Assembly (NCBI GenBank): GCA_937864115.1 | Contig: CALMII010000016.1 | Location: forward strand, 1 to 64,000 | DNA: 64,000 bases | Reading direction: 5' to 3' | Source of the DNA: an uncultured Steroidobacter sp. | Lineage (GTDB): Bacteria; Pseudomonadota; Gammaproteobacteria; Steroidobacterales; Steroidobacteraceae | Part shown: positions 47,347 to 56,646 of the stretch, piece after piece | Layout of the letters: each line of letters opens with the position of its first letter | Numbering within the stretch: position 1 is the first letter of the stretch | The notes under the pieces: generated by a model | What the model saw: the letters and a program-made list of their open reading frames with translations, nothing else | Database searches by the model: none | What the model was told of the DNA's origin: nothing | Program-made: the position numbers and the translations under genes

Positions 47347-48366
47347 ATGATCGGGCGCCGACCTATGCTCCATGGCATGCACGCGCATCATCCGCATGAC
47401 CACCACGACCCTGCGCACGGACCGCAGGATCGGCGAGCCGCCTCTCACGACGGTCATGCCCATCATCACGACCCTGCCCATGGTTCCGGAAAGCTGCTGG
47501 CGCTCGCCCTGGCGCTGACCGCCGGCTTCATGGTCATCGAGTTCGCGGGCGGACTGATCGCCGGTTCGCTGGCGCTGCTGGCCGATGCCGGCCACATGCT
47601 CACGGACGCCGCGGCGCTGGGCGTTGCGTGGGCTGCCGTACTCATCGCGAGACGCCCGGCCGATCTGCGGCGTACGTTCGGCTATCAGCGACTGCGCGTG
47701 CTGGCGACCTTCGTGAACGGCTGCGCCCTGATGTTCATCACGGCGTGGATCTGTATCGAGGCAGTGCAGCGCTTCCTGCAGCCGGCACCGGTCGACGGTT
47801 CGATGATTCTGTGGATCGGCAGCGCCGGACTGGTGATCAACCTGGTGGTGTTCGCCCTGCTGCGGCGGGGCGACTCGCACGACATGAACATCGCCGCCGC
47901 GACGTTGCACGTCCTCGGCGATCTGCTCGGATCCGTCGCCGCCATCGTCGCGGCACTCGTCATCATGTTCACGGGCTGGACGCCCATCGACCCGCTGCTG
48001 TCGGTCTTCGTGTGCCTGCTGATCGTGCGCAGCGCATGGTCGCTGATCCGGCGTTCGACGCACATCCTGATGGAAGGCTCGCCGGAGGGAATCGACATCG
48101 CGGAACTGCGTCGCACGCTGGAAGAACGGGTGCCGGACATTCGCGACGTCCACCACATCCACACCTGGCTGGTCGGACCGCAGGAAATCCTGCTGACCAT
48201 GCACGCCTCCGTCGGCACGGGCGCAGATCACGCGAGGGTATTGCGAGAGGCGCAGGCCGTGCTGTCGGAACGCTACGGCATTACGCACGCGACGATACAG
48301 ATCGAAGCGGAGGACTGCGCCGACGAGCACCCCTCTTCCTGTGGGGCCGGCTTCAGCCGGCCTTGA
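47347..48366 (+). CDS. Cation diffusion facilitator, CzcD/ZitB-like zinc/cobalt exporter
   Basis: About 339 residues. A His-rich N-terminus (HAHHPHDHHDPAHG and HAHHHDPAHG) precedes six transmembrane helices. The Zn site pairs are HMLTDA and HVLGDLLG (HxxxD), and a cytoplasmic domain with VHHIHTW follows. It should export Zn2+ or Co2+ by proton antiport. The start is uncertain; ATG 47347, 47368 and 47377 are in frame. The last residues, CGAGFSRP, and the TGA stop are encoded by a REP-like element, so the natural C-terminus is missing or replaced. Confidence 0.9.
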   Translation: MIGRRPMLHGMHAHHPHDHHDPAHGPQDRRAASHDGHAHHHDPAHGSGKLLALALALTAGFMVIEFAGGLIAGSLALLADAGHMLTDAAALGVAWAAVLIARRPADLRRTFGYQRLRVLATFVNGCALMFITAWICIEAVQRFLQPAPVDGSMILWIGSAGLVINLVVFALLRRGDSHDMNIAAATLHVLGDLLGSVAAIVAALVIMFTGWTPIDPLLSVFVCLLIVRSAWSLIRRSTHILMEGSPEGIDIAELRRTLEERVPDIRDVHHIHTWLVGPQEILLTMHASVGTGADHARVLREAQAVLSERYGITHATIQIEAEDCADEHPSSCGAGFSRP

Positions 48367-48400
48367 GGCTAAGGAGTCAGGCTGAAGCCTGACCTACAGG
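48339..48400. repeat. REP-like pair (B then A) overlapping a gene end
   Basis: CTGTGGGGCCGGCTTCAGCC... (module B, encoding CGAGFSRP) and GTCAGGCTGAAGCCTGAC (module A), between the exporter gene and the convergent DUF374 gene. Confidence 0.9.
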
Positions 48401-48406
48401 AAGAGA

Positions 48407-49120
48407 TCAACGCTTCAACGCATCCGCCGCGAGGCGATAAGTCTCGAGCATGCGCCGTTCCATCTCGACCTGCGCCTGCTCCATCTCTTCATCCGTCATG
48501 TCGCGCGGCGGATAGAACGGCTCGCCGGCGGCGATGCAGATGCGGCCGAAGGGCACGGGAATCACGAACTTGTCCCAGGTCTTCAGCACCCAGGCCGGAC
48601 GCGCAGCGAAGGCGAGCGGAATGACGGGCTTGCCCGCGACGCGGGCCGTGAAGATCGCACCGGCCTTGAACTTGAAGCGCGGCCCCTTGGGTCCGTCCGG
48701 CGTGACCGCCGCCGAAATGCCTTCCTTCTCGATGGCCTGCTTGATGCCGCGCACCGCGCGCATCCCCGAATAGGTGCTGGAGCCGCGCACCACATGGACT
48801 CCATAAGCCTGCGCCAGCATCGTCGGCGCCTCGCCATCGACGGACGGCGAAATCATGAAACCGGGCTTGAGCGGCGGCGAAATGTGTCTGCTGACCAGGA
48901 AGCGCGCGCAGATCAGCAGATGCTGGTGCCAGCACACCGGCACGACGGCGCCGTGCTCCTCGACCCGCTTGCGGAAGCGGTCGATTCCCACGTAACGAAA
49001 GCGGCAGGTGAGGAACAGGATTTCCAGGACCAGCATCGCCACGCCGACGGCGATTCGATACACGAAAACGCGACCCCATGTGAGGCTGCGACTCGATCTG
49101 GAACGTGCGGGTGTGGTCAC
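48407..49120 (-). CDS. DUF374 lysophospholipid acyltransferase-like protein
   Basis: A 237-residue protein with an N-terminal hydrophobic segment (about 20-38) and PlsC/LpxL-like marks: CWHQHLLI with the catalytic-type His, and TPDGPKGPR. It probably transfers an acyl chain to a lipid or glycolipid in the inner membrane. GTG start at 49120. It sits downstream of a tRNA-Thr terminator hairpin and convergent to the metal exporter gene. Confidence 0.82.
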   Translation of the reverse strand: MTTPARSRSSRSLTWGRVFVYRIAVGVAMLVLEILFLTCRFRYVGIDRFRKRVEEHGAVVPVCWHQHLLICARFLVSRHISPPLKPGFMISPSVDGEAPTMLAQAYGVHVVRGSSTYSGMRAVRGIKQAIEKEGISAAVTPDGPKGPRFKFKAGAIFTARVAGKPVIPLAFAARPAWVLKTWDKFVIPVPFGRICIAAGEPFYPPRDMTDEEMEQAQVEMERRMLETYRLAADALKR

Positions 49121-49133
49121 TGCGTCCGGCCCC

Positions 49134-49166
49134 GAAAACGCAAACGCCGCGCTTGGGGCGCGGCGT
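49134..49166 (-). terminator. Terminator after tRNA-Thr
   Basis: Read on the minus strand, ACGCCGCGC and GCGCGGCGT form a nine-base-pair stem with a short C-rich loop, then TTTGCGTTTT. It lies 17 bases downstream of the tRNA 3' end and just upstream of the DUF374 gene. Confidence 0.65.
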
Positions 49167-49182
49167 CTGTGTCACGAAAAAG

Positions 49183-49258
49183 TGGTGCCGGAGAGAGGAC
49201 TTGAACCCCCGACCCGCGCATTACGAATGCGCTGCTCTACCAACTGAGCTACTCCGGC
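49183..49258 (-). tRNA. tRNA-Thr(CGT)
   Basis: 76-base cloverleaf on the minus strand beginning GCCGGAGTAGCTCAGTTGG and ending with an encoded CCA. The anticodon stem GCGCA/TGCGC frames loop TTCGTAA, giving anticodon CGT. The T arm GGGGGTTCAAGTCC is typical. Acceptor stem GCCGGAG/CTCCGGC pairs fully. Confidence 0.97.
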
Positions 49259-49327
49259 CCGCGAGGGGGGCGAAGTATAGAGAAAGAAGCCGGAGAGAGG
49301 TAGCAGACGCCCGCAATCTGTGAACTG

Positions 49328-49741
49328 TCAGCGGGGAGCGTGCTTTTTGCGAATCCGGATCACCACCTCGATGGCCTCGGCCTCCATGCCCGCCGGCAGC
49401 GCGGGAAACCGGCTGAAGGCGATCTCGTCGGGGTGGATGTCGCGCAGCTCACCGGTCTCCAGGTCGTGGAAATGATGATGCGGCGCTCGGGTGGAGTCGT
49501 ACACGGACCGTTCCGGGTCCAGGTGGATCTGGCGGATCAGCCCGGTCTGGGCCAGCACCTTGAGCGTGTTGTAGACGGTGGCCTTGGAAACGCGCTCGCC
49601 GCCCTGCCGGACCGCCGCCAGGATCTGTTCGGCAGTCATGTGGGTGGGCGCATGCATCAGGATTTCGGCGACCCGCACGCGCTGGCCGGTCGGTTTGAGA
49701 CCATGGAGCTGCAATTCATCGACGATCGATTCCCGGCTCAT
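49328..49741 (-). CDS. Fur-family regulator without cysteines (Irr/PerR-like)
   Basis: A 137-residue Fur-fold regulator. The winged helix (ISKATVYNTLKVL-type, here VSKATVYNTLKVL, about 51-63) recognises DNA; metal-site His residues HHHFHD (about 88-93) are present. No Cys occurs anywhere, so the structural CxxC zinc site of Fur, Zur and PerR is missing, and the HHHFHD box resembles the heme/iron-responsive Irr group. The ATG at 49741 starts the family-typical MSRESIVDEL. It probably senses iron, heme, manganese or peroxide. Alone, with no obvious operon partner. Confidence 0.88.
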   Translation of the reverse strand: MSRESIVDELQLHGLKPTGQRVRVAEILMHAPTHMTAEQILAAVRQGGERVSKATVYNTLKVLAQTGLIRQIHLDPERSVYDSTRAPHHHFHDLETGELRDIHPDEIAFSRFPALPAGMEAEAIEVVIRIRKKHAPR

Positions 49742-49945
49742 CGGGGATTGCGGGTAGGCCTGAAACAGACTGCTCACGGCGGCGGGTACGGTGGCTCGAA
49801 GAAACTGCCGGGGAGCATACCCCCGGCCCGGCGGCCGCGGCCAGCCGGCTCCGAAAAACTGGCTGAAAGTCGAGAAACTCCGCACCGCGCAGCCGTTCTC
49901 TCCCGATAGGCTGCTCTCCTGTACAGCCAATTCTGGAGCGCATGG

Positions 49946-50488
49946 ATGCGTGCCCGTCGACCACGGTCTGCAGGGATCACCCTGCTGGAAATGATGATGA
50001 CGCTGACCATCGTCGCCATTCTGGGCGGCCTCGCCGTGCCGGGCTTCACCGGCATGATCCGCGACAACGAACGCACGACCGCCGTGAACAGCTTCGTGCA
50101 CGCGCTGTATCTCGCCCGCTCGGAAGCGATCAAGCGCGGGCGGATCGTCAGTCTCTGCAAGTCATCGAACGGTTCGACCTGCAACAACGGCGCCGCCGCC
50201 TGGAGCGAGGGCTGGATGGTCTTCGTCAACGACGACGCCGATGACCTGCCGCAACGCGACGACGGCGAAGACATCCTGATGGTCTACCAGGGATGGTCGA
50301 ACGGCTCGATCACGTCCAACCGCCTCGCCTATTCGTTTCGCGCGTACAACCAGGGTGTCGTCAACGGCACCCTGCTCTTCTGCGACGCTCGCGGCGGTGC
50401 GCATGCACGGGCGATCATCATCAGTCAGACGGGGCGACCGCGGGTGTCGCAGCGCGACTCGAGCAACAAGCCGCTGCGCTGTCCGTGA
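49946..50488 (+). CDS. fimT: GspH/FimT-type minor pilin
   Basis: A 180-residue type IV minor pilin. The prepilin site SAG|ITLLEMMM has the -1 Gly and +5 Glu, followed by the hydrophobic stalk TLTIVAILGGLAVPGF. The soluble domain carries Cys pairs (SLCKSSNGSTC) typical of FimT/GspH. It would help prime the type IV pilus and may bind DNA, as reported for some FimT proteins. Paired with a pilV gene 76 bases downstream. Confidence 0.88.
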   Translation: MRARRPRSAGITLLEMMMTLTIVAILGGLAVPGFTGMIRDNERTTAVNSFVHALYLARSEAIKRGRIVSLCKSSNGSTCNNGAAAWSEGWMVFVNDDADDLPQRDDGEDILMVYQGWSNGSITSNRLAYSFRAYNQGVVNGTLLFCDARGGAHARAIIISQTGRPRVSQRDSSNKPLRCP

Positions 50489-50564
50489 AGCGGGGCGACG
50501 GCCTGGGAGATGCGGGCGAGGCCGGCAGGCTATAGGCTGCGCAAAACAGCTCGCTGCCCCGCCC

Positions 50565-51029
50565 ATGCAACTCCGGCTCACCGCTCACCGCCCACCGCTC
50601 CGCTTTTCGGGTTTCACCCTGGTCGAAGTCATCGCCGCCCTGCTGGTGGTCGGCATCGGTCTCATCGGTATTGCGGCCCTGTATGGCGAGGCCATGCAGA
50701 CGGAGATCGACACGCATCCGCAGGCCCAGGCTGCGCGGCTCGCCCAGCTCATGGCAGAGAAGGTGAACGCGAATGCGGCCGGACGAACCGGCTATGCCAA
50801 TGTGATCGGCGTGCTGTGCACGGAAACGCGCGATCCGCGCCCGGTCAATGCCGCCGCCCAGGAAGCGGCCTGCTGGCACGACGAGATCCGCAAGGCGCTG
50901 CCGAACGGCAGCGGCGCAATCACGCGCGATCTGACGACGAATCCGCCGACCTTCGTCGTTTCGGTGAGCTGGTCCGCAGCCGGTGCGGGTGCGGCATCGT
51001 ACGTGGTGCGCGTGCAGCCTTCGAAATGA
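50565..51029 (+). CDS. pilV: Type IV pilus modification protein PilV
   Basis: A 154-residue minor pilin. The prepilin motif FSG|FTLVEVI is followed by the stalk AALLVVGIGLIGIAALYGEAM. The ATG at 50565 gives a 15-residue leader (MQLRLTAHRPPLRFSG). The gene ends beside ispH on the other strand; pilW, pilX, pilY1 and pilE, which usually follow, are not here. Confidence 0.9.
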   Translation: MQLRLTAHRPPLRFSGFTLVEVIAALLVVGIGLIGIAALYGEAMQTEIDTHPQAQAARLAQLMAEKVNANAAGRTGYANVIGVLCTETRDPRPVNAAAQEAACWHDEIRKALPNGSGAITRDLTTNPPTFVVSVSWSAAGAGAASYVVRVQPSK

Positions 51030-51033
51030 AATT

Positions 51034-51984
51034 TCAGTTCGCGACGCGCGCGATGCGCAGTTCGCGCGGCAGGCTGAACACGACGCTTTCCTGCTGGCCC
51101 ACCAGGTTCACCGGCGCTTCGCCGCCCCATTCGCGGATTTTCGCTACGACCCGCTCGACCAGGATCTCCGGCGCCGAGGCGCCTGCGGTAACACCGACGC
51201 ACTTCCTGCCTTCGAACCATTCGCGCTTCAGATCCTCGGGGCCGTCGATGAGGTAGCCCGGGATGCCGGCCTTCTCCGCGATCTCGCGCAGGCGGTTGGA
51301 GTTGGAGCTGGTGGGCGAGCCGACGACCAGGATCAGATCGCAGCGCTGCACGAGCTGCTTCACCGCGTCCTGGCGGTTCTGGGTCGCGTAGCAGATGTCT
51401 TCCTTGCGAGGATTCGCCAGTTCAGGGAAACGGCGGCGCAGTGCATCGACGACCAGTTGCGTGTCGTCGACCGACAGCGTCGTCTGCGTGACGAAGGCCA
51501 GCTGCTCGGGATTGCGCACGTCCAGGTGCTCGACGTCAGCCGGCGTCTCGACCAGCAGGATGCGGCCGCCGAACGAGGTATCGAACTGCCCCATCGTGCC
51601 CTCGACCTCCGGATGCCCTTCGTGACCGATCAGGATCACGTCGCGCCCTTCGCGCGCATAGCGCGTCACTTCCATGTGCACCTTGGTGACGAGCGGACAG
51701 GTCGCGTCGAAGACTTTCAGGTCGCGGCCGCGCGCTTCGTCCTGCACTGCCCGCGACACGCCATGCGCACTGAAGATCACCGTGGCGCCGGCAGGCACCT
51801 CGTTCAGTTCCTCGACGAACACCGCACCCATGTTGCGCAGGCGATCGACGACGTAGCGGTTGTGCACGACTTCGTGTCGCACGTAGATCGGCGCACCGAA
51901 GAGTTCGATGGCCCGTTCGACGATATCGATCGCGCGATCGACGCCGGCGCAGAAACCGCGGGGATTGGCGAGCAGGATCTGCAC
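51034..51984 (-). CDS. ispH: 4-hydroxy-3-methylbut-2-enyl diphosphate reductase
   Basis: A 316-residue Fe-S enzyme for the last step of the non-mevalonate isoprenoid path. Cluster ligands are visible as Cys12 in [10 protein letters not shown], Cys in [11 protein letters not shown] (about 96) and Cys in ICYATQNRQ (about 197). GTG start at 51984 overlaps the lspA stop by one base. The order ileS-lspA-ispH is standard in gammaproteobacteria. Confidence 0.97.
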   Translation of the reverse strand: MQILLANPRGFCAGVDRAIDIVERAIELFGAPIYVRHEVVHNRYVVDRLRNMGAVFVEELNEVPAGATVIFSAHGVSRAVQDEARGRDLKVFDATCPLVTKVHMEVTRYAREGRDVILIGHEGHPEVEGTMGQFDTSFGGRILLVETPADVEHLDVRNPEQLAFVTQTTLSVDDTQLVVDALRRRFPELANPRKEDICYATQNRQDAVKQLVQRCDLILVVGSPTSSNSNRLREIAEKAGIPGYLIDGPEDLKREWFEGRKCVGVTAGASAPEILVERVVAKIREWGGEAPVNLVGQQESVVFSLPRELRIARVAN

Positions 51985-52553
51985 TACTGTTTCTCCGCCG
52001 GAGCTGCCGCCTTTTCTTTCTCGCGCCCGCTCTCACCCATTTTTTCGCGTCCGCTCTCGCGGAACGCATCGATCAGGAGACAGACCGCGCCGATCGAAAT
52101 GGCCGTGTCCGCGATATTGAACGCCGGGAAATCCCAGGTGCGCCAGTGAAAATAGATGAAGTCGACGACATAGCCGTGCCAGACGCGATCGATGACATTG
52201 CCCAGCGCGCCGCCCAACACCAGCGACAGGCCGATGGCCAGGATCGTCTGTTCGGGCGTACGCAGCTTGCGCAGCCACAGCATCAGCACCACGCTCACGA
52301 CCAGCACGAGCGCAATGAAGAACCAGCGCTGCCAGCCGCCGGCATCGTGCAGCATGCTGAAGGCGGCGCCGCGATTCTCCAGGTACACGATTTCGAGAAT
52401 CGGCAACAGCGCGAAGCTCGCCTTGCCCTTCACCGAACCGACGACCAGCGCCTTCGTCACCTGATCCATCAGCACCACGAAGAACGACAGCCACAGCCAG
52501 TTGCTGGCGCCGCGCGTGGGATGAAACCAGACCTTGGAAAGAGGTGCGTTCAT
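51984..52553 (-). CDS. lspA: Lipoprotein signal peptidase
   Basis: A 189-residue prolipoprotein peptidase with four transmembrane helices and the catalytic Asp pair in [10 protein letters not shown] and NIADTAIS. The C-terminus is a charged extension ([17 protein letters not shown]) that repeats itself. Its upstream gap to ileS is filled with a GC-rich hairpin repeat whose last G-rich arm sits where the Shine-Dalgarno would be. Confidence 0.95.
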   Translation of the reverse strand: MNAPLSKVWFHPTRGASNWLWLSFFVVLMDQVTKALVVGSVKGKASFALLPILEIVYLENRGAAFSMLHDAGGWQRWFFIALVLVVSVVLMLWLRKLRTPEQTILAIGLSLVLGGALGNVIDRVWHGYVVDFIYFHWRTWDFPAFNIADTAISIGAVCLLIDAFRESGREKMGESGREKEKAAAPAEKQ

Positions 52554-52562
52554 GCGCAGACA

Positions 52563-52666
52563 GCCCCCACCCTGCCCTCCCCCGCAAGCGGAGGAGGGGA
52601 AGAATTGGAGCGAGGTTCGCGCCTACTTCCCTCCTCCGCGAAGCGGGGGAGGGTCAGGGTGGGGGC
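52563..52666. repeat. GC-rich hairpin repeat (family G) between ileS and lspA
   Basis: Arms CCCTCCCCCGCAAGCGGAGG and CCCTCCTCCGCGAAGCGGGG with outer CCCCCACCCTGCC / GGGTCAGGGTGGGGGC. Same family as 3131-3215. Confidence 0.88.
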
Positions 52667-52704
52667 GATCGGGTGCGTGGAATTCATTTCGTGCAGCACT
52701 TGGT

Positions 52705-55530
52705 TCAGGTGAAGCGGCGCGATTCGCCGGGGCCATCGATGTTCGTCACGCAACGCCCGCACAGCTCCGGATGTTTCGCATTCGCGCCCACCTCCGGACG
52801 TTTGTGCCAGCAGCGCACGCACTTGGTCGCCGTCGTCGGCTTGACGACGATCCAGGCCGTATTGCGATCGTCGTTCTGCGCCGGCGCCGCGTCGGCCGGA
52901 CGCGCATCGGCCGGATGCACGCGGGCGGCCGAGGTGATGAACACGAAGCGCAGTTCCTCGCCGAACTCGCCCAGCGTCTGCAGCAATGCCGGCGCGCAGT
53001 ACACATCGACTTCCGCATCGAGCGGCGCACCGATCGCGCCTTCGTTGCGGACCTTCTCCAGTTCGCGCGCCACGGCGCTGCGCACGTCGAGCACGGCATC
53101 CCAATCGACCGACGGCCGCACCGCCGCGCCCTGCGGCAACTGCGCCCACGTTTCAAAGAACACCGACTGGCCGCGCTCGCCGTTGCCCGTGGACTTCGGC
53201 AGATGCCGCCAGATCTCCTCGCCCGTGAAAGAGAGAATCGGCGCGAGCCAGCGCACCATCGCTTCGGCGATCCAGAACATGGCCGTCTGCGCGGAACGTC
53301 GCGCCGCGCTCTTCGCCGGCGTCGTGTACAGACGATCCTTCAGCACATCGAGATAGAAGCCGCCGAGATCGACGCTGCAGAAGTTGTGCACCTTCTGGTA
53401 GATCAGGTGGAACTGGTAGTCGCGATACGCGGCGATCACCTCGTCCTGCACCTGCTGCGTGCGCCACAGCGCCCAGCGGTCGATGGCAACGAGCTGATCG
53501 ACCGGCACCTGGTCAGTCGCAGGATCGAAGCCGGCGAGATTGCCCAGCAGGAAGCGCGCCGTGTTGCGCATGCGCCGATACGACTCGCCGACCCGCTTCA
53601 GGATCTCATCCGACAGACTCATTTCATTGGCGTAGTCGGTGGCCGCGATCCACAGGCGCAGCACGTCGGCGCCGAGCGAGCCGATGACCTTCTGCGGCAC
53701 GATCACGTTGCCGAGCGACTTGGACATCTTGCGGCCCTTCTCGTCGATCGTGAATCCGTGCGTGAGCACGGCGCGATACGGCGCGCGATCGTGCAGGGCG
53801 ACGGACGTCAGCAATGAACTATGGAACCAGCCGCGATGCTGGTCCGAGCCTTCCAGATACAGATCAGCCGGCGCCGTGATCTGCGGGAACATCGTCGTGA
53901 CGCAGTGATGCATGACGCCGGAATCGAACCAGACATCCATGATGTCGGTGACTTTCTCGTAGTCCTTTGCCTCGGCACCGAGCAACTGTGCTGGGTCGAG
54001 ATCGGCCCAGACATCGATGCCGTCCTTCTCCACCAGCTTCGCCACTTCATCCACGAGATCGGCAGAACGCGGATGCAGTTCGCCTGTCGCCTTGTGCGTG
54101 AACAGCGGAATCGGCACGCCCCAGACGCGCTGGCGCGAGATGCACCAGTCGGGACGATCCGCGATCATGTTGCCGATGCGGCTCTCGCCCCAGCCCGGCA
54201 TCCACTTCACCTTGCCGATCTCGCGCAGCGCGCCGGCGCGCAGGCCCGCCTGTTCCATGCTGACGAACCACTGCGCCGTGGCGCGGAAAATCACCGGCGT
54301 CTTGTGACGCCAGCAGTGCGGATAGCTGTGACGCAGCGACTCGTCGTGCAGCAGTGCGTTGTGTTCCTTCAGCACTTCGATGACGTGCTTGTTCGCATCG
54401 AAGACCTTCTCGCCTTCGAAGAACTGCGTGCCGGCGACGAAACGTCCGTCGCTGCCGACCGGATTGTCGATCTTCAGCTTGTACTTCATGCCGACCGCAT
54501 AGTCTTCCTGACCATGCCCGGGCGCGGTGTGCACGGCGCCGGTACCGGCATCGAGCGTGACGTGATCGCCGAGGATCACGGGGACGGTGCGATCGTAGAA
54601 CGGATGCGCGAGCTGCAGCCCTTCGAGCGCGGCGCCGGTCGCTTCGGCGAGCTTCTTCGACTCAGCGACTTCCGCACGCTTCAGTACGCTGTCCGCCAGT
54701 TCGCTGGCGAGGATCAGCAGTTCCGATCCCGTGTCGATCAGCGAGTACTTGATCTCGGGCCCGAGCGCGACGGCCTGGTTCGCCGGCAGCGTCCATGGCG
54801 TAGTGGTCCAGATCACGACACTGGCGCGCGTCGACGGCGCCGTCGTCAATCCGAAGCGACGCGCCAGATCGGCCGCATCCTTCGCTGCGAACCGCACGTC
54901 GATCGCAGGCGAGGTCTTGTCCTCGTATTCGACTTCCGCCTCGGCCAGCGCGGAACGGCAATCGAGACACCAGTGCACCGGCTTCAGGCCCTTGTAGACG
55001 TGGCCATTGCGGATGATCTGCGCGAACGCTCGCAACTGCTCCGCCTCGTAGCGCGGCTGCATGGTCATGTACGGACGATCCCAGTCGCCCATTACGCCGA
55101 GGCGCTTGAAATCCTCGCGCTGGATGTTCACCTGCTCCATCGCGTATTCGCGGCAGGCCTGGCGGAAGGCGCGCGGTTCGAGCGACTTCACTTCCTTGCC
55201 GCGGGTCTTCTCGATCTGGTGTTCGATCGGCAGGCCGTGACAGTCCCAGCCCGGCACGTACGGCGCGTCGTAGCCGTCGATGGTGCGCGACTTGACGACG
55301 ATGTCCTTCAGCACCTTGTTGATGGAGTGACCGAGATGGATCGCGCCGTTCGCATACGGCGGGCCGTCCGCGAGAATGAACGTCGGACGACCGCGTGCGA
55401 TCTCGCGCAGCCTGGCGTAAATCGAATGCTCTTCCCACCACTTGAGCATGTCGGGCTCGCGGCGGGCCAGGTCGGCTTTCATGGGAAAGTCGGTCTGGGG
55501 AAGATTGATCGTGTCTTTGTACTCGGCCAT
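52705..55530 (-). CDS. ileS: Isoleucyl-tRNA synthetase
   Basis: A 941-residue class I synthetase. The HIGH-type [11 protein letters not shown] near the N-terminus, the KMSKS loop in [10 protein letters not shown] and the C-terminal zinc site CVRCW...CGRC match bacterial IleRS. Editing domain region is present. Part of ribF-ileS-lspA-ispH, 29 bases after ribF. Confidence 0.98.
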   Translation of the reverse strand: MAEYKDTINLPQTDFPMKADLARREPDMLKWWEEHSIYARLREIARGRPTFILADGPPYANGAIHLGHSINKVLKDIVVKSRTIDGYDAPYVPGWDCHGLPIEHQIEKTRGKEVKSLEPRAFRQACREYAMEQVNIQREDFKRLGVMGDWDRPYMTMQPRYEAEQLRAFAQIIRNGHVYKGLKPVHWCLDCRSALAEAEVEYEDKTSPAIDVRFAAKDAADLARRFGLTTAPSTRASVVIWTTTPWTLPANQAVALGPEIKYSLIDTGSELLILASELADSVLKRAEVAESKKLAEATGAALEGLQLAHPFYDRTVPVILGDHVTLDAGTGAVHTAPGHGQEDYAVGMKYKLKIDNPVGSDGRFVAGTQFFEGEKVFDANKHVIEVLKEHNALLHDESLRHSYPHCWRHKTPVIFRATAQWFVSMEQAGLRAGALREIGKVKWMPGWGESRIGNMIADRPDWCISRQRVWGVPIPLFTHKATGELHPRSADLVDEVAKLVEKDGIDVWADLDPAQLLGAEAKDYEKVTDIMDVWFDSGVMHHCVTTMFPQITAPADLYLEGSDQHRGWFHSSLLTSVALHDRAPYRAVLTHGFTIDEKGRKMSKSLGNVIVPQKVIGSLGADVLRLWIAATDYANEMSLSDEILKRVGESYRRMRNTARFLLGNLAGFDPATDQVPVDQLVAIDRWALWRTQQVQDEVIAAYRDYQFHLIYQKVHNFCSVDLGGFYLDVLKDRLYTTPAKSAARRSAQTAMFWIAEAMVRWLAPILSFTGEEIWRHLPKSTGNGERGQSVFFETWAQLPQGAAVRPSVDWDAVLDVRSAVARELEKVRNEGAIGAPLDAEVDVYCAPALLQTLGEFGEELRFVFITSAARVHPADARPADAAPAQNDDRNTAWIVVKPTTATKCVRCWHKRPEVGANAKHPELCGRCVTNIDGPGESRRFT

Positions 55531-55559
55531 GTCGTTTCGTCACCGCATCGGCGCGGCAG

Positions 55560-56495
55560 TCATCCTCGTAGGTCAGCCAGAACGCGCCGCGCTTCGGCCG
55601 CGTCCTTGTTCATCTGCGCCACCAGCGCATCCAGGTCCGGAAACCACAGTTCATCGCGCAATCGTGCAATGAAATCCACGTGCACGTAGCGGCGATACAG
55701 GTCGCCGCTGTAATCGAATATGTGGGCTTCCAGCAGCAATTCCTTCCCGTTCACGACGGGCCGGGTGCCGAGGCTCGCCACCCCGGGCGCATCCTGCAGC
55801 CCGCACCCTGACACACGCACGGCGAAAATGCCCGCCAGCGGCGTCGCGCGCCGATGCAATCGCAAGTTGACGGTCGGAAAGCCCAGCTTGCGGCCGAGCT
55901 TCTGTCCCTCGATCACCTTGCCGGTGATGCGATACGGGCGCCCGAGAAAACGCTCGGCGCGCGCCATGTCGCCCACGTCGAGCGCCTGCCGGATCAGCGA
56001 ACTGCTCACGCGCTCGCCATCGATCTCGAACGGCGGCACTTCCGTCACGTCGAAGCCGTAGCGCGGCCCGGCTTCGCGCAGCGTCGCGACACTGCCTTCG
56101 TGCTGGCGCGCGAAACGGAAGTCGTGACCGACCACCAGGTGCTTCACGCCCAGGCCTTCCACCAGCACCCGCTCGATGAATTCGCCGCGCTCCATGGCGC
56201 GAATGCGCTCGTTGAAGTTCAGGCAGACGAACCGGTCGAGACCGTAGCGCTCGAACGCTTCGAAGCGCTCGCGAAACCGGGTCAGCCGCGCCGGCGGCAT
56301 GTCCTTCGCAAAGTATTCGCGGGGCGTCGGCTCGAACGACAGGGCCGCGGCCGGCACGCCGTAATCCGCGGCCCGTTCGCGCACGACGCGGATCATCTCC
56401 TGGTGACCGCGGTGAACCCCGTCGAAGGCGCCGATCGTCAGCACGCAGCCCCGATGCCGGGGACGCAGATTGTGCAGGCCCCGGATCAATTCCAT
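55560..56495 (-). CDS. ribF: Bifunctional riboflavin kinase/FAD synthetase
   Basis: A 311-residue RibF. The FAD synthetase half begins with LTIGAFDGVHRGHQEM (nucleotidyltransferase HxGH-like), and the kinase half has GKVIEGQKLGRKLGFPTVNL and the metal-binding PTVN motif. Makes FMN and FAD. It begins the ribF-ileS-lspA-ispH group. Confidence 0.97.
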   Translation of the reverse strand: MELIRGLHNLRPRHRGCVLTIGAFDGVHRGHQEMIRVVRERAADYGVPAAALSFEPTPREYFAKDMPPARLTRFRERFEAFERYGLDRFVCLNFNERIRAMERGEFIERVLVEGLGVKHLVVGHDFRFARQHEGSVATLREAGPRYGFDVTEVPPFEIDGERVSSSLIRQALDVGDMARAERFLGRPYRITGKVIEGQKLGRKLGFPTVNLRLHRRATPLAGIFAVRVSGCGLQDAPGVASLGTRPVVNGKELLLEAHIFDYSGDLYRRYVHVDFIARLRDELWFPDLDALVAQMNKDAAEARRVLADLRG

Positions 56496-56558
56496 CGCGG
56501 CCTCATGAACTCCAGATCTTCATGGAAGGGCCGGGATTATAGGGGGCGGCGGCGCGGC

Positions 56559-56614
56559 CTGTGGGGCCGGCTTTAGCCGGCGTCTTTGGAGTCAGGCTAA
56601 AGCCTGACCTACAG
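56559..56614. repeat. REP-like pair (B then A)
   Basis: CTGTGGGGCCGGCTTTAGCC (TTTAGCC loop) and GTCAGGCTAAAGCCTGAC, matched loop variants, between murJ and ribF. Confidence 0.9.
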
Positions 56615-56646
56615 GAAGAGGCAGCGGATCGCGCGGCTCCACAAGT

